The position numbers and the translations under genes are program-made. Source: Anaspis maculata (lineage: Eukaryota > Arthropoda > Insecta > Coleoptera > Scraptiidae). From it: DNA of 64,000 nt. Shown here one piece after another: positions 1-11,912 of this stretch (the stretch's first letter is position 1; the number at the start of each line of letters is the position of its first letter). The notes under the pieces were generated by a model that searched no databases, was not told the origin of the DNA, and was given only the letters and a program-made list of their open reading frames with translations. Where the stretch lies: positions 82,655,602 through 82,719,601 of the forward strand of contig OX421963.1 in assembly GCA_949128115.1 (NCBI GenBank), given 5' to 3'.

Positions 1-137
1 GCGACCGACATGGCGACTGATGCAGTTTAGGTTCATGACAGAGTCATATGTTTCCTCTTTAATACGTATAACGATATTAAAAAGTGGTTTCGCAGTTATT
101 TTCTTGCGTTTTACTAACCTGTAAGGTCTTTTTCCAG

Positions 138-611
138 GTTCTGCTCTCGGGAATCGTGGGGATGGCTCTGCTCTGCTGCTTCCGCAAAGAATACCCCGGC
201 ATGAAGCGAAACTACTTTGTCTACTCGGTCAAAGTTCTCAGCGTGTCGCTGAGCACTCTGGGAGCAGTCACCTCGTTCACGGCCTGCGCCTTCGCCATCC
301 TCCACCTGGTGGCCCTCTACGCCATGAACTGCTCGCCTCCGGACAACTTGGAGTCGACCTGCGTCTGTCGGAGGGGCTCCAACGAGACCAGCGTCGTGTT
401 CCAGGACTACCACTACGTGGACCTGAGCTGCCTGGAAGTCGACAACATCCTGACAATACTCATCATCTTTTCGAGCGCCACCAACCTCCTGACCGGCATC
501 CTGGAAGTGTGGTACGTGTACCTGCACTGGGCCAGCAGATATATTTACACGTACTCGAAAGTGCGGACCGACGAGAACACCCCGACGATTTTCAGTAATA
601 GCTCTAGGTAG
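138..611 (+). CDS. last exon of a four-TM membrane protein, possibly sarcospan-like (partial)
   Basis: The exon begins after a polypyrimidine tract and CAG acceptor ending at 137 and runs in phase 0 to a stop at 609-611, giving 157 codons. The protein fragment has a hydrophobic stretch at its start, then CCFRKEYPG, a long hydrophobic segment (codons at about 219-330), a roughly 40-residue loop with a Cys-X-Cys pair and a possible N-glycosylation site (NET), and a last hydrophobic segment at about 440-540. A short polar tail follows. This order, with a large second extracellular loop, fits the CD20/sarcospan tetraspan layout, but I name the family only tentatively. Codon use is GC-rich in the third position, unlike the flanking DNA. 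The upstream exons lie outside the window. An antisense open frame across the exon is a shadow. Confidence 0.7.
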   Translation, partial: VLLSGIVGMALLCCFRKEYPGMKRNYFVYSVKVLSVSLSTLGAVTSFTACAFAILHLVALYAMNCSPPDNLESTCVCRRGSNETSVVFQDYHYVDLSCLEVDNILTILIIFSSATNLLTGILEVWYVYLHWASRYIYTYSKVRTDENTPTIFSNSSR

Positions 612-860
612 CACTAGACTTTTTTTTTAATTGCCTACCTACCTATTCATTTCGCCCAAAGATTGTACATAATTATTGTTTTTAGGTGTTTTTTATTTAC
701 CTATAATTCGTTAGGTAGTGTTATTGTATTACGTAGCATATGATCCAGATGCGGGTTTACAAGCAGCAGTATGTTCAAAGACGATTCGTTACCAACAATG
801 TATAGGTAATATTTACTCTTTGTTGGTGGTGAATTGTGTTTGGTTTTTGTGAAGTTGTGA

Positions 861-866
861 AATAAA
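861..866 (+). terminator. poly(A) signal of the membrane-protein gene
   Basis: AATAAA lies 250 bases after the stop codon at 611, with a T/GT-rich stretch just downstream, as expected for a cleavage and polyadenylation site. No other AATAAA was noticed between the stop and this one. Confidence 0.55.
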
Positions 867-869
867 TAT

Positions 870-2300
870 TATATTTTTGCATTTCATTGGCTATTTTTGT
901 GACAGCACAATGGAGCAGTTCCTTCAGGTATCAACGACTCGATCAACCTAAATTATTGCTTGAAGTCTACAACAGTCTGGCTGTGGTAATTTAGCCTGGA
1001 AATTGTAAGATCTGGAGCCGGAAGATGATTCACTCCAAGAGCCAAATTATTCACTGACGATTGACCTTGATGAAACCTTTTGGCAGATCCCCTTTCTAAT
1101 GAGTAAAGTGTGTGATTCTTACTTCAAAAAATATTGATAAAATCATTAGAAACATAATTCTAATGTTGCATGTCTGACTAAAAAAAAAAACATACAAAAT
1201 AGGTTTCTAGTCGACAACAGAATTTTCATTACATGGAGCGCCAGTTAATTTAATTATTGTTATGGTGAGATTTTGACGCTGACACATTATTTTCATTCTT
1301 TTTTCGCGTGGAAAACGACGTTAGGCACGTTAATCTGAATAGTGATGAGTGATAAAAGGTGTCACAGTAACAAAAAAATATATATATAGAAAGAGAGGTT
1401 TATTTCCAACAGGCTCGAAGCCCAAATAGATGAAATGTGCGTTAAATAAAACCGAACAGTCACAGGTGTATACAAACATGTGAAACATGAAACAGGCACA
1501 AGATGTGATAGAAAATATAATTTATGACTGAGGACGCCCCATTTCTAGCGCCGAAGTGTGATTTCGTCGCAAGTGATCTCGTGACCTGAGCTTATGACCC
1601 CGTACCGTCAACCTAGAGGCGCAACCAGGTGAGCTCGTGAGTGTAAAAATTACAGATTTTTACAGATTATACTTTGGAAAATTGATGCGATTTTTTGTTT
1701 TGATGTTTAATTTGGAGAAAAAGTCGGTCCTGCAAAATTTTGATTGACTATCTCAAAAACAAAGCCTCACTAAGAATTTTGCAAAGTACCTACCTTACTT
1801 TTTTTCTCAAAATTGAACCAAGAATGCAAAATTACATCTATTGAACAAAATTCAGATCCAGTGACGTCGAAGAGTAGGAGGGAAAAGGTGCATTGCTGTC
1901 GAAAAAAATAATTCCGCGCGTAGTTTTCCGAAAAGAACGAAAAAACCGTTTTCAGTGTATAACTGGTTGCATATAAGGTGATGTTTCTTGGGAAGACACA
2001 TGGAATGAAACTGCAATGTTTTTTTCGTACGGTTTTTGCAGCCTGGCACGCAACAAACTGCCCGTCATTTTGAAAAATAAAAACAGAAAACAAAACTGTT
2101 ATTCTGATAGTTATAACCCAAAACCCAATAAAATTTTATCTACCATTTCTTTACTTGCAGTTGTCAAGCCATTGACAGACAGGACGGCAACCGTAATGGT
2201 GGCCTTACATTGAGCATCGAATGCTGCAGCTTTTTTAGCTGCAGAAACGCTCTTCTTTCATAGCTTATTTGAACATTTTATTTTCAGCCGTTTTAATATT
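870..2300. other. gene-free AT-rich stretch
   Basis: I see no exon, RNA gene or structured repeat that I can support here. The open frames at 1770-2213 on both strands have no recognisable domain, no splice context and no codon bias. Confidence 0.5.
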
Positions 2301-2307
2301 ATACTGT

Positions 2308-2830
2308 TACGAACGGCGATCCCGTGCATATTGGTAAACACGCGATCTTTCTGGATTCTTCCATCCATTAGATCGCAGTGTAGAAGTGCGGAGCGATCTG
2401 GTGCATTCCAGAAGTATACGCGATGGCTTGGCAATGGGGAGACTTCAACGCTCGATCAAGGCACATCTGTCCACTTTGGCGGAGATGCAGACATTCCGGA
2501 GCACACGGGAAACACGCGGAAGGTGTGTGATTATTCAGGAGTGGTCTAGAAAGTGCACATGCCGGGCCACTATGGAAATTGCTGGAAGATGATAGAAAGT
2601 TCGGGAACGCTATTCGGAGATCAATTGTTGCCCCACGAGCAGTATTGAATTGGAATGCGAAGTAAAAGCGAGCGAACTAAGAGCGAGTTATAATCACAGC
2701 GATATTCCAAGTAGATAATTGTTGGCGTGTATTTATTGTAGTACGCAGTAATAAACGGTGTGTATTTCAAAACGATCGTCTCAATTATATTCGAACCCGT
2801 ACGCGAAATACGTACGTAGCAATACAATGT
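2308..2830. repeat. probable degenerate solo LTR (family A, copy 1)
   Basis: It begins TGTTACGAACGGCGAT and includes a stretch near 2715-2762 (a GCGTGTATTTATTGTAGTACGC-like region followed by an AATAAA-type signal) that recurs at 61768-61808 in diverged form. The second copy also starts with TGTTACAAGCGGCGAT at 60831. The shared start, shared AATAAA-bearing segment and lack of coding capacity suggest two old LTRs of one family. The right border here is unclear. Confidence 0.35.
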
Positions 2831-3654
2831 TGAAATTACGCTTTTTACACGTGTTAGCATATGGCAGTATTCCCGAATCACCTCGCATGGTTGCGCAAGC
2901 TCAGAAATGGCACTGAATTTCACCTAAATGCCGATTGATTGATAAATTCTCTTGAAAAAGTCCACTTATCGTGCGGTTTTCTATAATTTCCTTAAATGAC
3001 GCCATTTTCAACTTGAACACCCTATAAATACACCTATGCCATCGCGATTCCAATTCTTGAACTCGCTGCGTGAGCCGGTGACATGGGGAAATTTTGCTTG
3101 GGGTTTGCATATAATTGGTTATTCTGGAGTTGTGGGACATGTTTAGTTCATTCCAAGGTTCATTCAAGGGAGTTCATTTTGTGTCAATTGTTTAGAAAGT
3201 TGCGCGGTTGTGGCTGTGAGAGGCCATTTTTGAGGTTAATTTCCAGTTTCATCTGGTGAATTTCATTTTTTTTTCACCATGGTTTTCAAGTGTTGCATAA
3301 CATAAGAAAGGGGAAATCACCAATTATTTCGTAACCGTTGGAAAACATAAATATAATAAAAATATAATAAAAAATCGGGGAATGTGGCTAAATCTAGATA
3401 AAAATTAGGAGACTTGCACTGTCACTTCAATTTGTTGATAAAACATGATTTGGTGACAGTGTCATGAAGGGGACCCCAAACCGCACATTTTACAGTAACG
3501 ATTCTACCACTATTCTCTTCCTTTGCAATTTCGAGTCGATCTAGGTACGGAAGAAGGGTCTATAGGTCGCGGGAACAAAAATGGCGGCCTAAAGATGGGT
3601 ATACAGGAGATTCAAAAGTGTCGGACCATCTTTATGAAGAAGCATAATATGAGC

Positions 3655-3807
3655 CGCTTTCGTTTTGCACCAGGAGCTGCTCCGGGTAGATCACTAGATA
3701 GAGAAAGTATAGACACATACGCCAATCACGGATTCACGACCCAGCTGGATCTACTTTCTTTGTCTAGTGATCTACCCTGAACAGCTCCTGCCGGCACAAC
3801 GAAAGCG
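3655..3807. repeat. fold-back MITE (about 153 bp palindrome)
   Basis: The arms CGCTTTCGTTTTGCACC and GGCACAACGAAAGCG are inverted copies. The inner arms GGTAGATCACTAGA and TCTAGTGATCTACC pair almost perfectly, with only a short loop between. There is no coding capacity. Confidence 0.6.
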
Positions 3808-5412
3808 CCTATGGAGGTGTAGAACTTCAGTATCCTCTACAGCGGTACCTTGGCACCCCCTCATGCATTTTCGCACTTGAACATCGCCCACTTTCTTTGT
3901 CTGTCGCCATGGTAACCACTTTGTTTTCGCTGTATTTTTTTGACAATAGGGTAGTTCCTGCCACTTTTATGTGAGGGAAGTATATGCGCCGGTTTTTTGA
4001 CAAACGGCAGCCGTAGCTTGACAGTTGACGGCGAAATCCTCGGACAAAAACGTCAAACACATTTAATAAGAGAAAGTTAGGTTAGTGGTATAAGGAAATA
4101 AAGCGGCAAGGAAAGTTTGAACATGTTAGAATCCAAGAAATCGACGGCTCCTGTGGGAGCAAACAAGCATTGTGCGTTTGATGGTTGTTTTGGCGACTCT
4201 CGATACGTTTTTGTCGACACAAGCGCCATCTACTGAGATATGCGCAAACTAAACTCCAGTCTTGGCATTTGTCAGAGGATTTTTGACAGTTAGCAGTGGC
4301 CGGATCCCAGATCGCCGGCCAGCTGGATGATCTGAACATGCGTCCTAGAGCGTGCGACAGTGTATGGGAACATCCCTATTGACGTTTCATTCACATACGT
4401 TGACAGCTAGCCGACAGCTGTCAAACGACATGGCTCCTTGAAGGTTTTTGTGCTTTTCAAAGTGTATGCTGTGAAGAAGGAAACAGAATACGTGCCAGAT
4501 ATTTCAGCTTTTGTGTCATGCATGGCCAATACGAGACTCTCGATGGGCTTCCACAGGCTCGACGTAGCCAACAGTGAAAAAAGCTGTATTGTTGGTTGCC
4601 TATATCACTTGAGCGCAGAATAAAAGCACACCACGAAGATTGTACAGTTGTATTGTTACTTGCCTATAGCAGTCATACGAAAAATGTGAGAATGCATGTG
4701 CTCCACAAAGTGCCGTACGTTATTTCTATTAAAAAAAAAACACTAATGTGAATTAAAAGCAAACAGAGAAATTACACGCGTCAACTACCTAATTTTCGCG
4801 ACTTTTTTCCTGTTTTCTGTGTTCTATTCCTTCTTTTTAAGCGAAGTTGACCTCCTTCCAATGCTTATGCGCGATACTTTCAATGCGTTATCCTTTTTTG
4901 TGCTTTTCCGCTATTTTCCCCCTTCATTTCATTCCTTCTTTACACGCGTTGACTGTCTTTTTTGCGGCTTTCTTCCCGTTTCGTGTGATTTTTTTCTTCT
5001 TTTCAATGGTTAAGCGATTATCAGCGATTTTCAGCTCTGTGTCTTGTTTTTACGACGCGATCTTTTTAGGTTCTCCCCGCCCAACACCCCTATTTTGCTC
5101 CCAGATCCCGTTGGTGCTTTTTGGTAGCATATTGCCACAAAAACAATGTCTTTTAAGCCCGTCTTACAGCTGGCTATTTTTATTGCTGCAATTTTAATTG
5201 CCGCAAGTTGAGTGCGCATATGCTAGAGTGGGTATTAAATAATTATGCTAATTGGGCTACTGTAGCATCAGAGCTAGGAACCTATCCAAATAGCTCTTGA
5301 AGCAGTTAATTTATACTCAAGTTGAATGCATTCAAAGTCTTAATTTTTGACTGTTATTCTTGAAATCAATTCCATTTATTCAAAATTAAAGAATATAAAA
5401 AGCAAAAAAATC
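3808..5412. other. gene-free stretch downstream of PSMB1
   Basis: Nothing is recognisable. It contains T-rich runs around 4800-5010 and a few short open frames without domains. The proteasome gene ends at 5413 on the minus strand, so part of this is its 3' flank. AATAAA-like signals on the minus strand near 5335-5400 were not resolved. Confidence 0.4.
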
Positions 5413-6171
5413 TTAATCTTTACGCAACGGGAAACTCTCCTCCTTGATTCCATCCTTGGTGATGATGTTGATCAGAATGCTGTCACCGGTAAAGATGTCT
5501 CTTTCAGCGGCCGAGATGAACACGTCCTTGATGATTTTCAACGCCTTTTCGGCGCTCAGTGGCGGCTCCTTGTCGTTTTCCATGTTTTTGCGGCCAATCT
5601 GGTTGTCCAGCAGGGGCTGCAGCAGGGCTCCGGCCGACCCTCCCGCCCGGTAGGTGGTCTTCTCGCAATGACCGATGGGGTCGTAGCTGTACACGCATCC
5701 TTTGCCTTCGTTATCGAGTCCGACCAGAACATTGGAAATGTAATAGGGGAAGAAGCGCTTGTAGTACAGCATCGTCGACAGCATTTGGGCGCAAGCCGTA
5801 GTCGTCATGGTCTTGTTGTGCTCTTGCTGGTACATCTGCATGCGAGCCGTCAAGACCCGGGTCAGGGTCAGGGTATCGCACCAGCATCCCGAGCAGCCGA
5901 GGACCGTAGTGTCGGACAAGCGGAACAGCTTGTTTTGCTCCCTGGTGTAGATTGCGAAACCGGTGCTGAGGCGCGTGTCGGCTCCTAAGACCACGAAATC
6001 GTCGCCGGCGATCGCCACAACGCTCCTGGAATCGGTCAAAGCAGTTGGAGAAAATTGCTTGCGTTTTAGGTTAGAAACTTACCCGCCGTTATCGGCGTAA
6101 GGGCTGAAATGGTGCTGGGTCGGGGCGGTTGAGTAGTCGGGGTAGTGTGGCCGGTTTTCCATTAAACTCAT
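5413..6171 (-). CDS. PSMB1: 20S proteasome subunit beta type-1 (beta-6)
   Basis: Two exons join to 233 residues. Exon 1 is 6171-6083 (ATG at 6171, 29 codons plus two bases, donor GTAAGT) and exon 2 is 6025-5413 (acceptor TTCCAG, stop TAA at 5415-5413). The intron is 57 bases. The joined frame reads DNGGSVVAIAGDDF across the junction, the usual start of the Ntn-hydrolase fold in this subunit. Family landmarks include GADTRLSTGF, GCSGCWCDTLTLTR, RFFPYY, GGSAGALLQPLLDNQ and a C-terminal SLRKD-type end. In this family the subunit lacks the N-terminal catalytic threonine and plays a structural role in the beta ring of the 20S core. Length matches the family (about 230-240). A second ATG three codons downstream (6162) is an alternative start. 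A long plus-strand frame over exon 2 is a shadow. Confidence 0.96.
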
Positions 6172-8373
6172 TTTGCGGCTTACGAATTAGTTTTTCACTG
6201 TGGAATGACGGTACAAAATTTGTTGTCTTGTAATGACAGATTTGTGAATGACAACTGACAATGACATTGATGACAGCTATACCACTTTCCGGGTGATTAC
6301 GGGCAGTTAGCGCGACAATTTCAAGCGCGACAGGCCACAAGAGCGACAGGTTGAATAAACATGGCAACATGGCCATCTAGTTTGACGGATACGGATATGT
6401 CAAAAACTTGAAAAACTGCAATCCCCTTCCTACAAGCACCCCTCCCACCCTCCAAAAGCGCTAGGCAACGTCGCACTGTCGCGTTTGTTGCTTTATTATT
6501 GTTTGATTTGTTGTCCATGTGTCCCATATAATAATGCCAGTTTATAAACATAAAGGTAGGTAAAACAAATAGAGTTTGGAGTAAAATTGGATTTAATTGA
6601 AATTAATGTAGGTAGATGACTTACCGTGGGTTCCACAAAACAGATAATACGAGATTAGTTGATTCGCGATTTTTGTTTGTCAATTTGTAGCTTACTGATC
6701 AATGGAAATGCTGGTTTATCCCTCAATAACGAAAAGATGATGAGTCTAGTACAGATTTCAGGCATTTTTTGTGAGTAATCACCTAGCATTCAGCAGAAAA
6801 AAGTGCAGGTAATCTGCAATTAGCCTTGATCGCTGATCATCTTTTTTGTGGAACTGACGGTTAAAGGTGTATTTTTTAGTGGCTCCGGAGAGACACAATA
6901 GTCATTTCGGGGGAGGATATGTTTCCTGTCTTGGGACTTGAGGCTGGGTTTCTTCCAGAACTAGTTGATATCCTTGTCAAAAACCCTTTGATAATCGTAT
7001 CAGGCTCGCTCAAAGGGTGAGCAAGTCGTCGCCACATCGTACCTACTTGCTCTTGCATCCAGGACCAGGACAGAAGATGGTCTCTTCAGGCTAAGATGGT
7101 CATCAGGTAGGGTGACAGGTAAATACCTAATTGTGGACATCGTCACTGTCTCTTATAGGTACGTACCTACTCGGGTACCTACATAATTTTGTTGTTTTCA
7201 AAAGAATTCTGACCTACAAGAAAGGCCTCGCCGGCTGCTATTACTACCAAATACACTGCTCCAATAACTTGACACATCTTATCACCATTTTGCGGCCGCT
7301 ACTTGGTGGATAAGATTTTTCAAATCCATCAACTCGTTCAAAAGATATCGACCGACAAAGTCGCGGTCACGAAATGGTGATGGGTCGAATTATTGGACCA
7401 GTTTAATATAATTACTGCTCAAATCAAATAATTGAAAGGCTTTGGATTTATCTACTCATGTGTATTTTTCAGCCCCTAAGGAGAGACACTTTTTGCAATG
7501 GATGCCTGCTAGCCTCCAGGTTTTGAAGGAAACAAGGAGCTAAGCCATTTCCGGAGTAAGGTAGTCACCTCTTGGTCCCAGAGGACAGACCTGAAGCTGC
7601 TGAAAAAAATTCATACCTACACGGGTGGACACCCCCCCCCCTCCCCCTGGATTCACCAAGCTCATAAATTTGATCATCAAATTAAATATAAACTCGCAGT
7701 GCTGTTGGTCAAACAACAGTGAAATGCCCATGGTTTAGTTGGTAAATCGATAATATATTATGAAGGCTTGGTGCAACCGGAGGTCAATTTTTTTTAATTT
7801 CAAGTTATCTAAGTGGTAATAGTACATGTAGATACCTACTCATTCGATGTCTTTTTGTAATTGCTGATTTTTCATTATTTTAATACATATATTTACGTTC
7901 ACAAATGCTGTAGACTTTTTTTGCTTTTAGTCCTTCACCATAGTTGTTTTTTACAACATAGGTACTCCTATTACATCCATATACCTGATACCTCTGCCAT
8001 ACATTTAGCTATCATTCTTTTCAAGCATTCACCCGACACTTATGGGGTCTGACTCCAGGATTTTTGTCTAAAGCAATGAGGCTTTCAATTTTACATGTTC
8101 TTTATCTATTTCGTCAGCTCTTCTGAATTAAGATGGGCCACAGATTCATCAATAAAAATGTCGTAGTCTCCTGGTTTATCGGGATTTTCACTATTTAGGA
8201 TTCTTCCTGTATAGCAAATAAAATTTTTAACACATTCGCAATAGTTGAAAAAAAAAATTCATTCTATTCTAAACAGTTTCTTTAATTCTTTGTCTCTTAC
8301 AGATAGAGATAACGAAAAAAAAAAGTTTGAAATCCCACCTGGTGCGTCTATACAAACAACGAGATTTTGCATT
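6172..8373. other. gene-free region upstream of PSMB1
   Basis: The first bases must hold the PSMB1 promoter, but no TATA or initiator stands out. The remainder has no exon I can support. A C-rich run lies at 7629-7646, and GTAGGTACCTAC-like motifs recur (for example 7159-7181), as they do elsewhere in the window. Confidence 0.4.
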
Positions 8374-8465
8374 CAGGGGTGGATGGGCCAAGGCCTTTTT
8401 TCCCTCTGGGCTGGTGAGATTCGTGAAAGGTGAAAGAGTCGGTAGGATAAAATAAACACTTTTGA

Positions 8466-8708
8466 AAATTATAAATAAAAGGCAGAGTCTTCCCGCAAAA
8501 CGTTTATAAACATTTATTACTGCAGTTTCGGGAGCCTTCAGTCTTTCGTCGTTAGAGGTGAAATAGTGAAAGCTTGTGAAATATTCTGGTGAAGGAGTAG
8601 GAGTGAATATTTGACATATAATTTGTCCCTTACGCTCCCGAAACTGCAGTAAGGAATTTCTTTAAACGTTTTGCGAGAAGACTACCTTTTATTGATAATT
8701 TTTAGAAT
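8466..8708. mobile_element. nested fold-back MITE in the left arm of the 2.6 kb palindrome
   Basis: The halves AATAAAAGGCAGAGTCTTC..CGCAAAACGTTTA and its inverse ending CTACCTTTTATTGATAA are inverted copies meeting at a CTGCAG-centred pair (8520 and 8645). The right arm of the host palindrome has no such sequence at the matching point, so this was inserted later. Confidence 0.6.
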
Positions 8709-9626
8709 TTCACACCCACTGGTGAGCGATGGCAGATAAATTTCTAAAGACCAACACTTTTATTCTACAATATATGAAAGTTTTGAGAAGAAAGATCTGG
8801 GAATGAACAAGTTTCCAACGCAGTGCACTCAGCAGCACCTCATGCATTCCAAATTTATAACATATTGTCCGTCTAAGTAGGTTTTCTCACCTGACAGGGG
8901 CCACTCGACAGTATGGGCATTTTCATTCCATTCTCTTTGGTATTGCCGCGCTTGACAGCTTGGTCATCATTCTCTTCAGTGAACACCGTTTACAATCTTT
9001 CCGCAAGCATAGAGTCCTCAAAATACCTAGAACTACGTTCTCTACATATACACTGATAATAATAAATTGACTTTATTTTCAGGCGGCATTCAGCACAGTG
9101 CTGCTTCTTCCATATCATCCAGGCAGTTCCCATTGGAGGTGGAGATTCAGTGGTGAATTGGCAGACTGCAGATTCTAATAGGCGCTAGTAATTATTGCGC
9201 ATCAGGGTTGTTGTTGAAGCTGCCCCTACTCCTCACTGTACAAAAAGAAGTTTCCAAAAAGTCCTGTGACGTTTTAAAACTTAGTAAATAGTCCATGCCT
9301 TATTCACTTCTTATACATCCCACATTTTAAACTAGTAAGTCTCATCTATCCATCTATCTATAACTTTTTTGAACTCTACGACTATTCGCGATTTAAATTA
9401 ATTTTTCCCGCCACAAAATGGCTGCGAAAGGCGGAATTCAACTGACAGCCCGAGGTGACATAAGATGTCACACTCACAACTCAAAACCTCACTTTCATTT
9501 ATCAATCACCCACCACTCAGTGTTTACTGTTTATTCCAGTTTACTCTCGTCTTGGCTTCCTAGTGTGGTCCCAGTTCCCAGATAGTGCGTCTGTTTGCTG
9601 TATTCTAGTTTTGCGAGTAAATTTAA

Positions 9627-9798
9627 ATGATTGTTGTGTTATTTGTTCTTATTACGACTGTTATGGGAGGTATTCGCTTGTCGTTGGAAGAGATTTGCAA
9701 TTATTTGCGTGCCGCCTCTCCAAGCTCCCGGAACTTTGTGGAAGGTGAAGCAGTAGTAAATACAAACCACATAGCTCTATATGGAACAACTACCACAG
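9627..9798 (+). pseudogene. exon-like fragment captured inside a palindrome
   Basis: An open frame runs from ATG 9627 to a plausible donor (ACAG/GTAAAT, GT at 9799). It encodes about 57 residues with a hydrophobic start and then RLSLEEICNYLRAAS and SRNFVEGEAVV. The string RNFVEGE..V.N..HI resembles the N-terminal region of arthropod proteins of unknown role that carry SWIM or YqaJ-like domains; this is recalled similarity, not a search result. No downstream exon is recognisable before the right arm. It may be a transduplicated host exon. Confidence 0.35.
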
Positions 9799-11391
9799 GT
9801 AAATGGACTGATTTTGGCAAGAAGTTGTAAGTCCAAGTCCAAATTCCCCAGGCAATCGGAAGCTTCAGGTGTCACCTTCACGAAGACCTCTAGAGAAACC
9901 TGGTATGCGCGTGAAGGCCACGCAAATGTGACGTGTTGTACTGTCTGGTTTTTCAAGCGACAATCACATTCGGGGAATTTGGTAAGCTCCCTCTGGTAAA
10001 ACAAATCAGCACATCGTCCGGGACCTGTGCGAACCCTGTTGAAGTTCCAAAAGGTGCTTCATGGACGTTTAGGAGCTGGTGTCATTCGGGTACAGCTTGT
10101 TGAGCCCAGTCTTCTTTCAATTTCTCTTATCCATCAAAGTTTCCTAGTTCACGTTCTGTGACTAACGATGGTCGATGAGATACAGTAATACTACTAAACA
10201 CAACAATCACTTCAAATTCACACACAAAACTAGAATACAGCAAACAGACGCACTATCTGGGAACTGGGACCACACTAGGAAGCCAAGCCGAGAGTGCACT
10301 GGAGTAAACAGTAAACACTGAGTGGTGGATGACTGATGAATAAAAGTGAGGTTTTGAGTTGTGAGTGTGACATCTCATGTCACCTCGGGCTGTCAGTTGA
10401 ATTCCGCCTTTCGCAGCCATTTTGTGGCGGGAAAAATTAATTATGAGCCTCAGAAAGCTCGCTTTCCTATTGGTATCCAATAACGGGGTTCCGAGGTAGC
10501 TAGGATGAGAAATAAACAACATCGTTACTTATTTCTAGCTACCGATACCGACAAGCAGTGTCGGACTGTCGGTGTACAGAACTGTGGTCTTGCGGCCTGA
10601 TTACGGCGAGTATTTTGCGAGTCTGATAATAACATCAGTGTTTATGTAGAGAACGTAGTTCAATACATTTCTGGGTCTCTTTCGGGAAAATTGTAAGCGG
10701 TGTGTTCACTGAAGAGAATGGAATGAAAATGCTCATTGTCGAGTGGCCCCTGTGAAGTTGAGAAAACAAGTTGTGAAGTTATATTAGTACATGAGGTGAC
10801 GCTGAGTGCACTGCGTTGAAAACTTGTTTATTTCCCCGGCCTAGATCTTTCTTCTCAAAATTTCCACTGTTAAATAAAAGTATTGGTTTTATCCTACCGG
10901 TCCAAATTTTATAGATCTCACCGGCCCAGGAGGTAAATTTCCTTTTATCCCCTTGGCCCATCCACCCCTGATTGGCTTCATCGGTATTATTTTATCATTT
11001 CTTTTTTCAAATATAAATAGAAGTTGATTTTCTATGTTTTTCAAAATCTTTCTATTGTTTTTCACCGCCCTCTCCGCCTCTATGGTTAGTCCCCACAGAT
11101 TGGTGAGGAACTGACAGGTGAAACCACTGGCAAAATATAATGTATTCTCTTGGTTTGTACGCCAATCCAACACCCTTTGACCCACACCCCACATATATTA
11201 TTTTGTTTCTAAAACACAAGCAACATTTTTCTAGCACTCTTAAATAAGCATTGAGGAACCTGACATTGACAGGGAGTTCAATTGTTCAAGCTCCGACATA
11301 AGATCCTGATTCTCGTCTGTTTGCTTACAATATTTATCTTCAAATCTTGGGAATGATAGACAATTTCAGTTTCAAAAAAACGTGTATATTA

Positions 11392-11438
11392 GCAACCAAC
11401 GTTTCAACTTTCAACCTCGTTGTCAGGTCTTTTTCAAA
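11392..11438 (-). repeat. Penelope-like element scrap with degenerate hammerhead motif
   Basis: Minus strand reads GACCTGACAACGAGG, then GTTGAAACGTTGGTTGC. The GAAACGTT block and the flanking GACC/GGTT pairing match the layout of hammerheads in Penelope-like retroelements, but the CUGANGA core carries extra bases (CUGACAACGA). It is probably a dead pLTR remnant. Confidence 0.4.
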
Positions 11439-11821
11439 GGAATGTGAATTCTAAGAAATACAATATAGAATAATAGTACTTAAAAATGTGATAACACTAG
11501 AATAAAAGAGTAAATAAAAGAAAGTGGTGAAAACGGCGTGAAGATGTTGACGAGGAGGTGGCACTCTTCATAAAACACGAGACAGAGCGAGATCAATGAT
11601 GATGTTAATTATTTCTGGGTCTGGATCCAATGATCCAAATGAGCTGCTATTGTCGGTTAACACTGCTGGGAGTGATGAGGCAAGCTTTGAGAATGAATTT
11701 TACAGTTCTGTAGAATTCTGTAAAGGTGTGTGATGGTTACCTCATGGCCACCATGGTCTACTACTGTAACAAAAGAACACACTGCATTACAATTACAATA
11801 ATTATACTCGACAGTGATTCA

Positions 11822-11912
11822 CACGAAGTGTACTGATTTGATAAATTTTGGCTTGGTGTCAGTGACAAGAAGGCCAAAATTCATCAAATCAGTACACTCC
11901 GCGCGAAACACG
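11822..11912. repeat. hairpin MITE fragment
   Basis: GTGTACTGATTTGATAAATT near 11838 has an inverted partner, AATTCATCAAATCAGTACAC, at about 11879-11898. The arms are roughly 33 bases with a loop of about 25. There is no coding content. Confidence 0.5.

Larger units (their letters stand above)
8374..10970. mobile_element. 2.6 kb palindromic (fold-back) transposon, hAT-like ends
   Basis: The ends are CAGGGGTGGATGGGCC at 8374 and its inverse GGCCCATCCACCCCTG ending at 10970. The arms pair over most of their length: 8750-8860 with 10785-10880, 8890-8990 with 10700-10760, and 9405-9650 with 10195-10445, the last nearly perfect for about 240 bases. CAGGGG..CCCCTG ends recall hAT elements, but the flanking 8-mers no longer match, so the insertion is old or truncated. 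The left arm carries a MITE (8466-8708) absent from the right arm. The space between the arms holds an exon-like frame (9627-9798). Confidence 0.75.

Noticed and set aside
114..614. 166-codon minus-strand frame over the membrane-protein exon
   Set aside because: Antisense shadow of a GC-rich exon; no domain and no splice context.
5347..5988. 213-codon plus-strand frame
   Set aside because: Antisense shadow of PSMB1 exon 2, where third-position GC bias removes stops.
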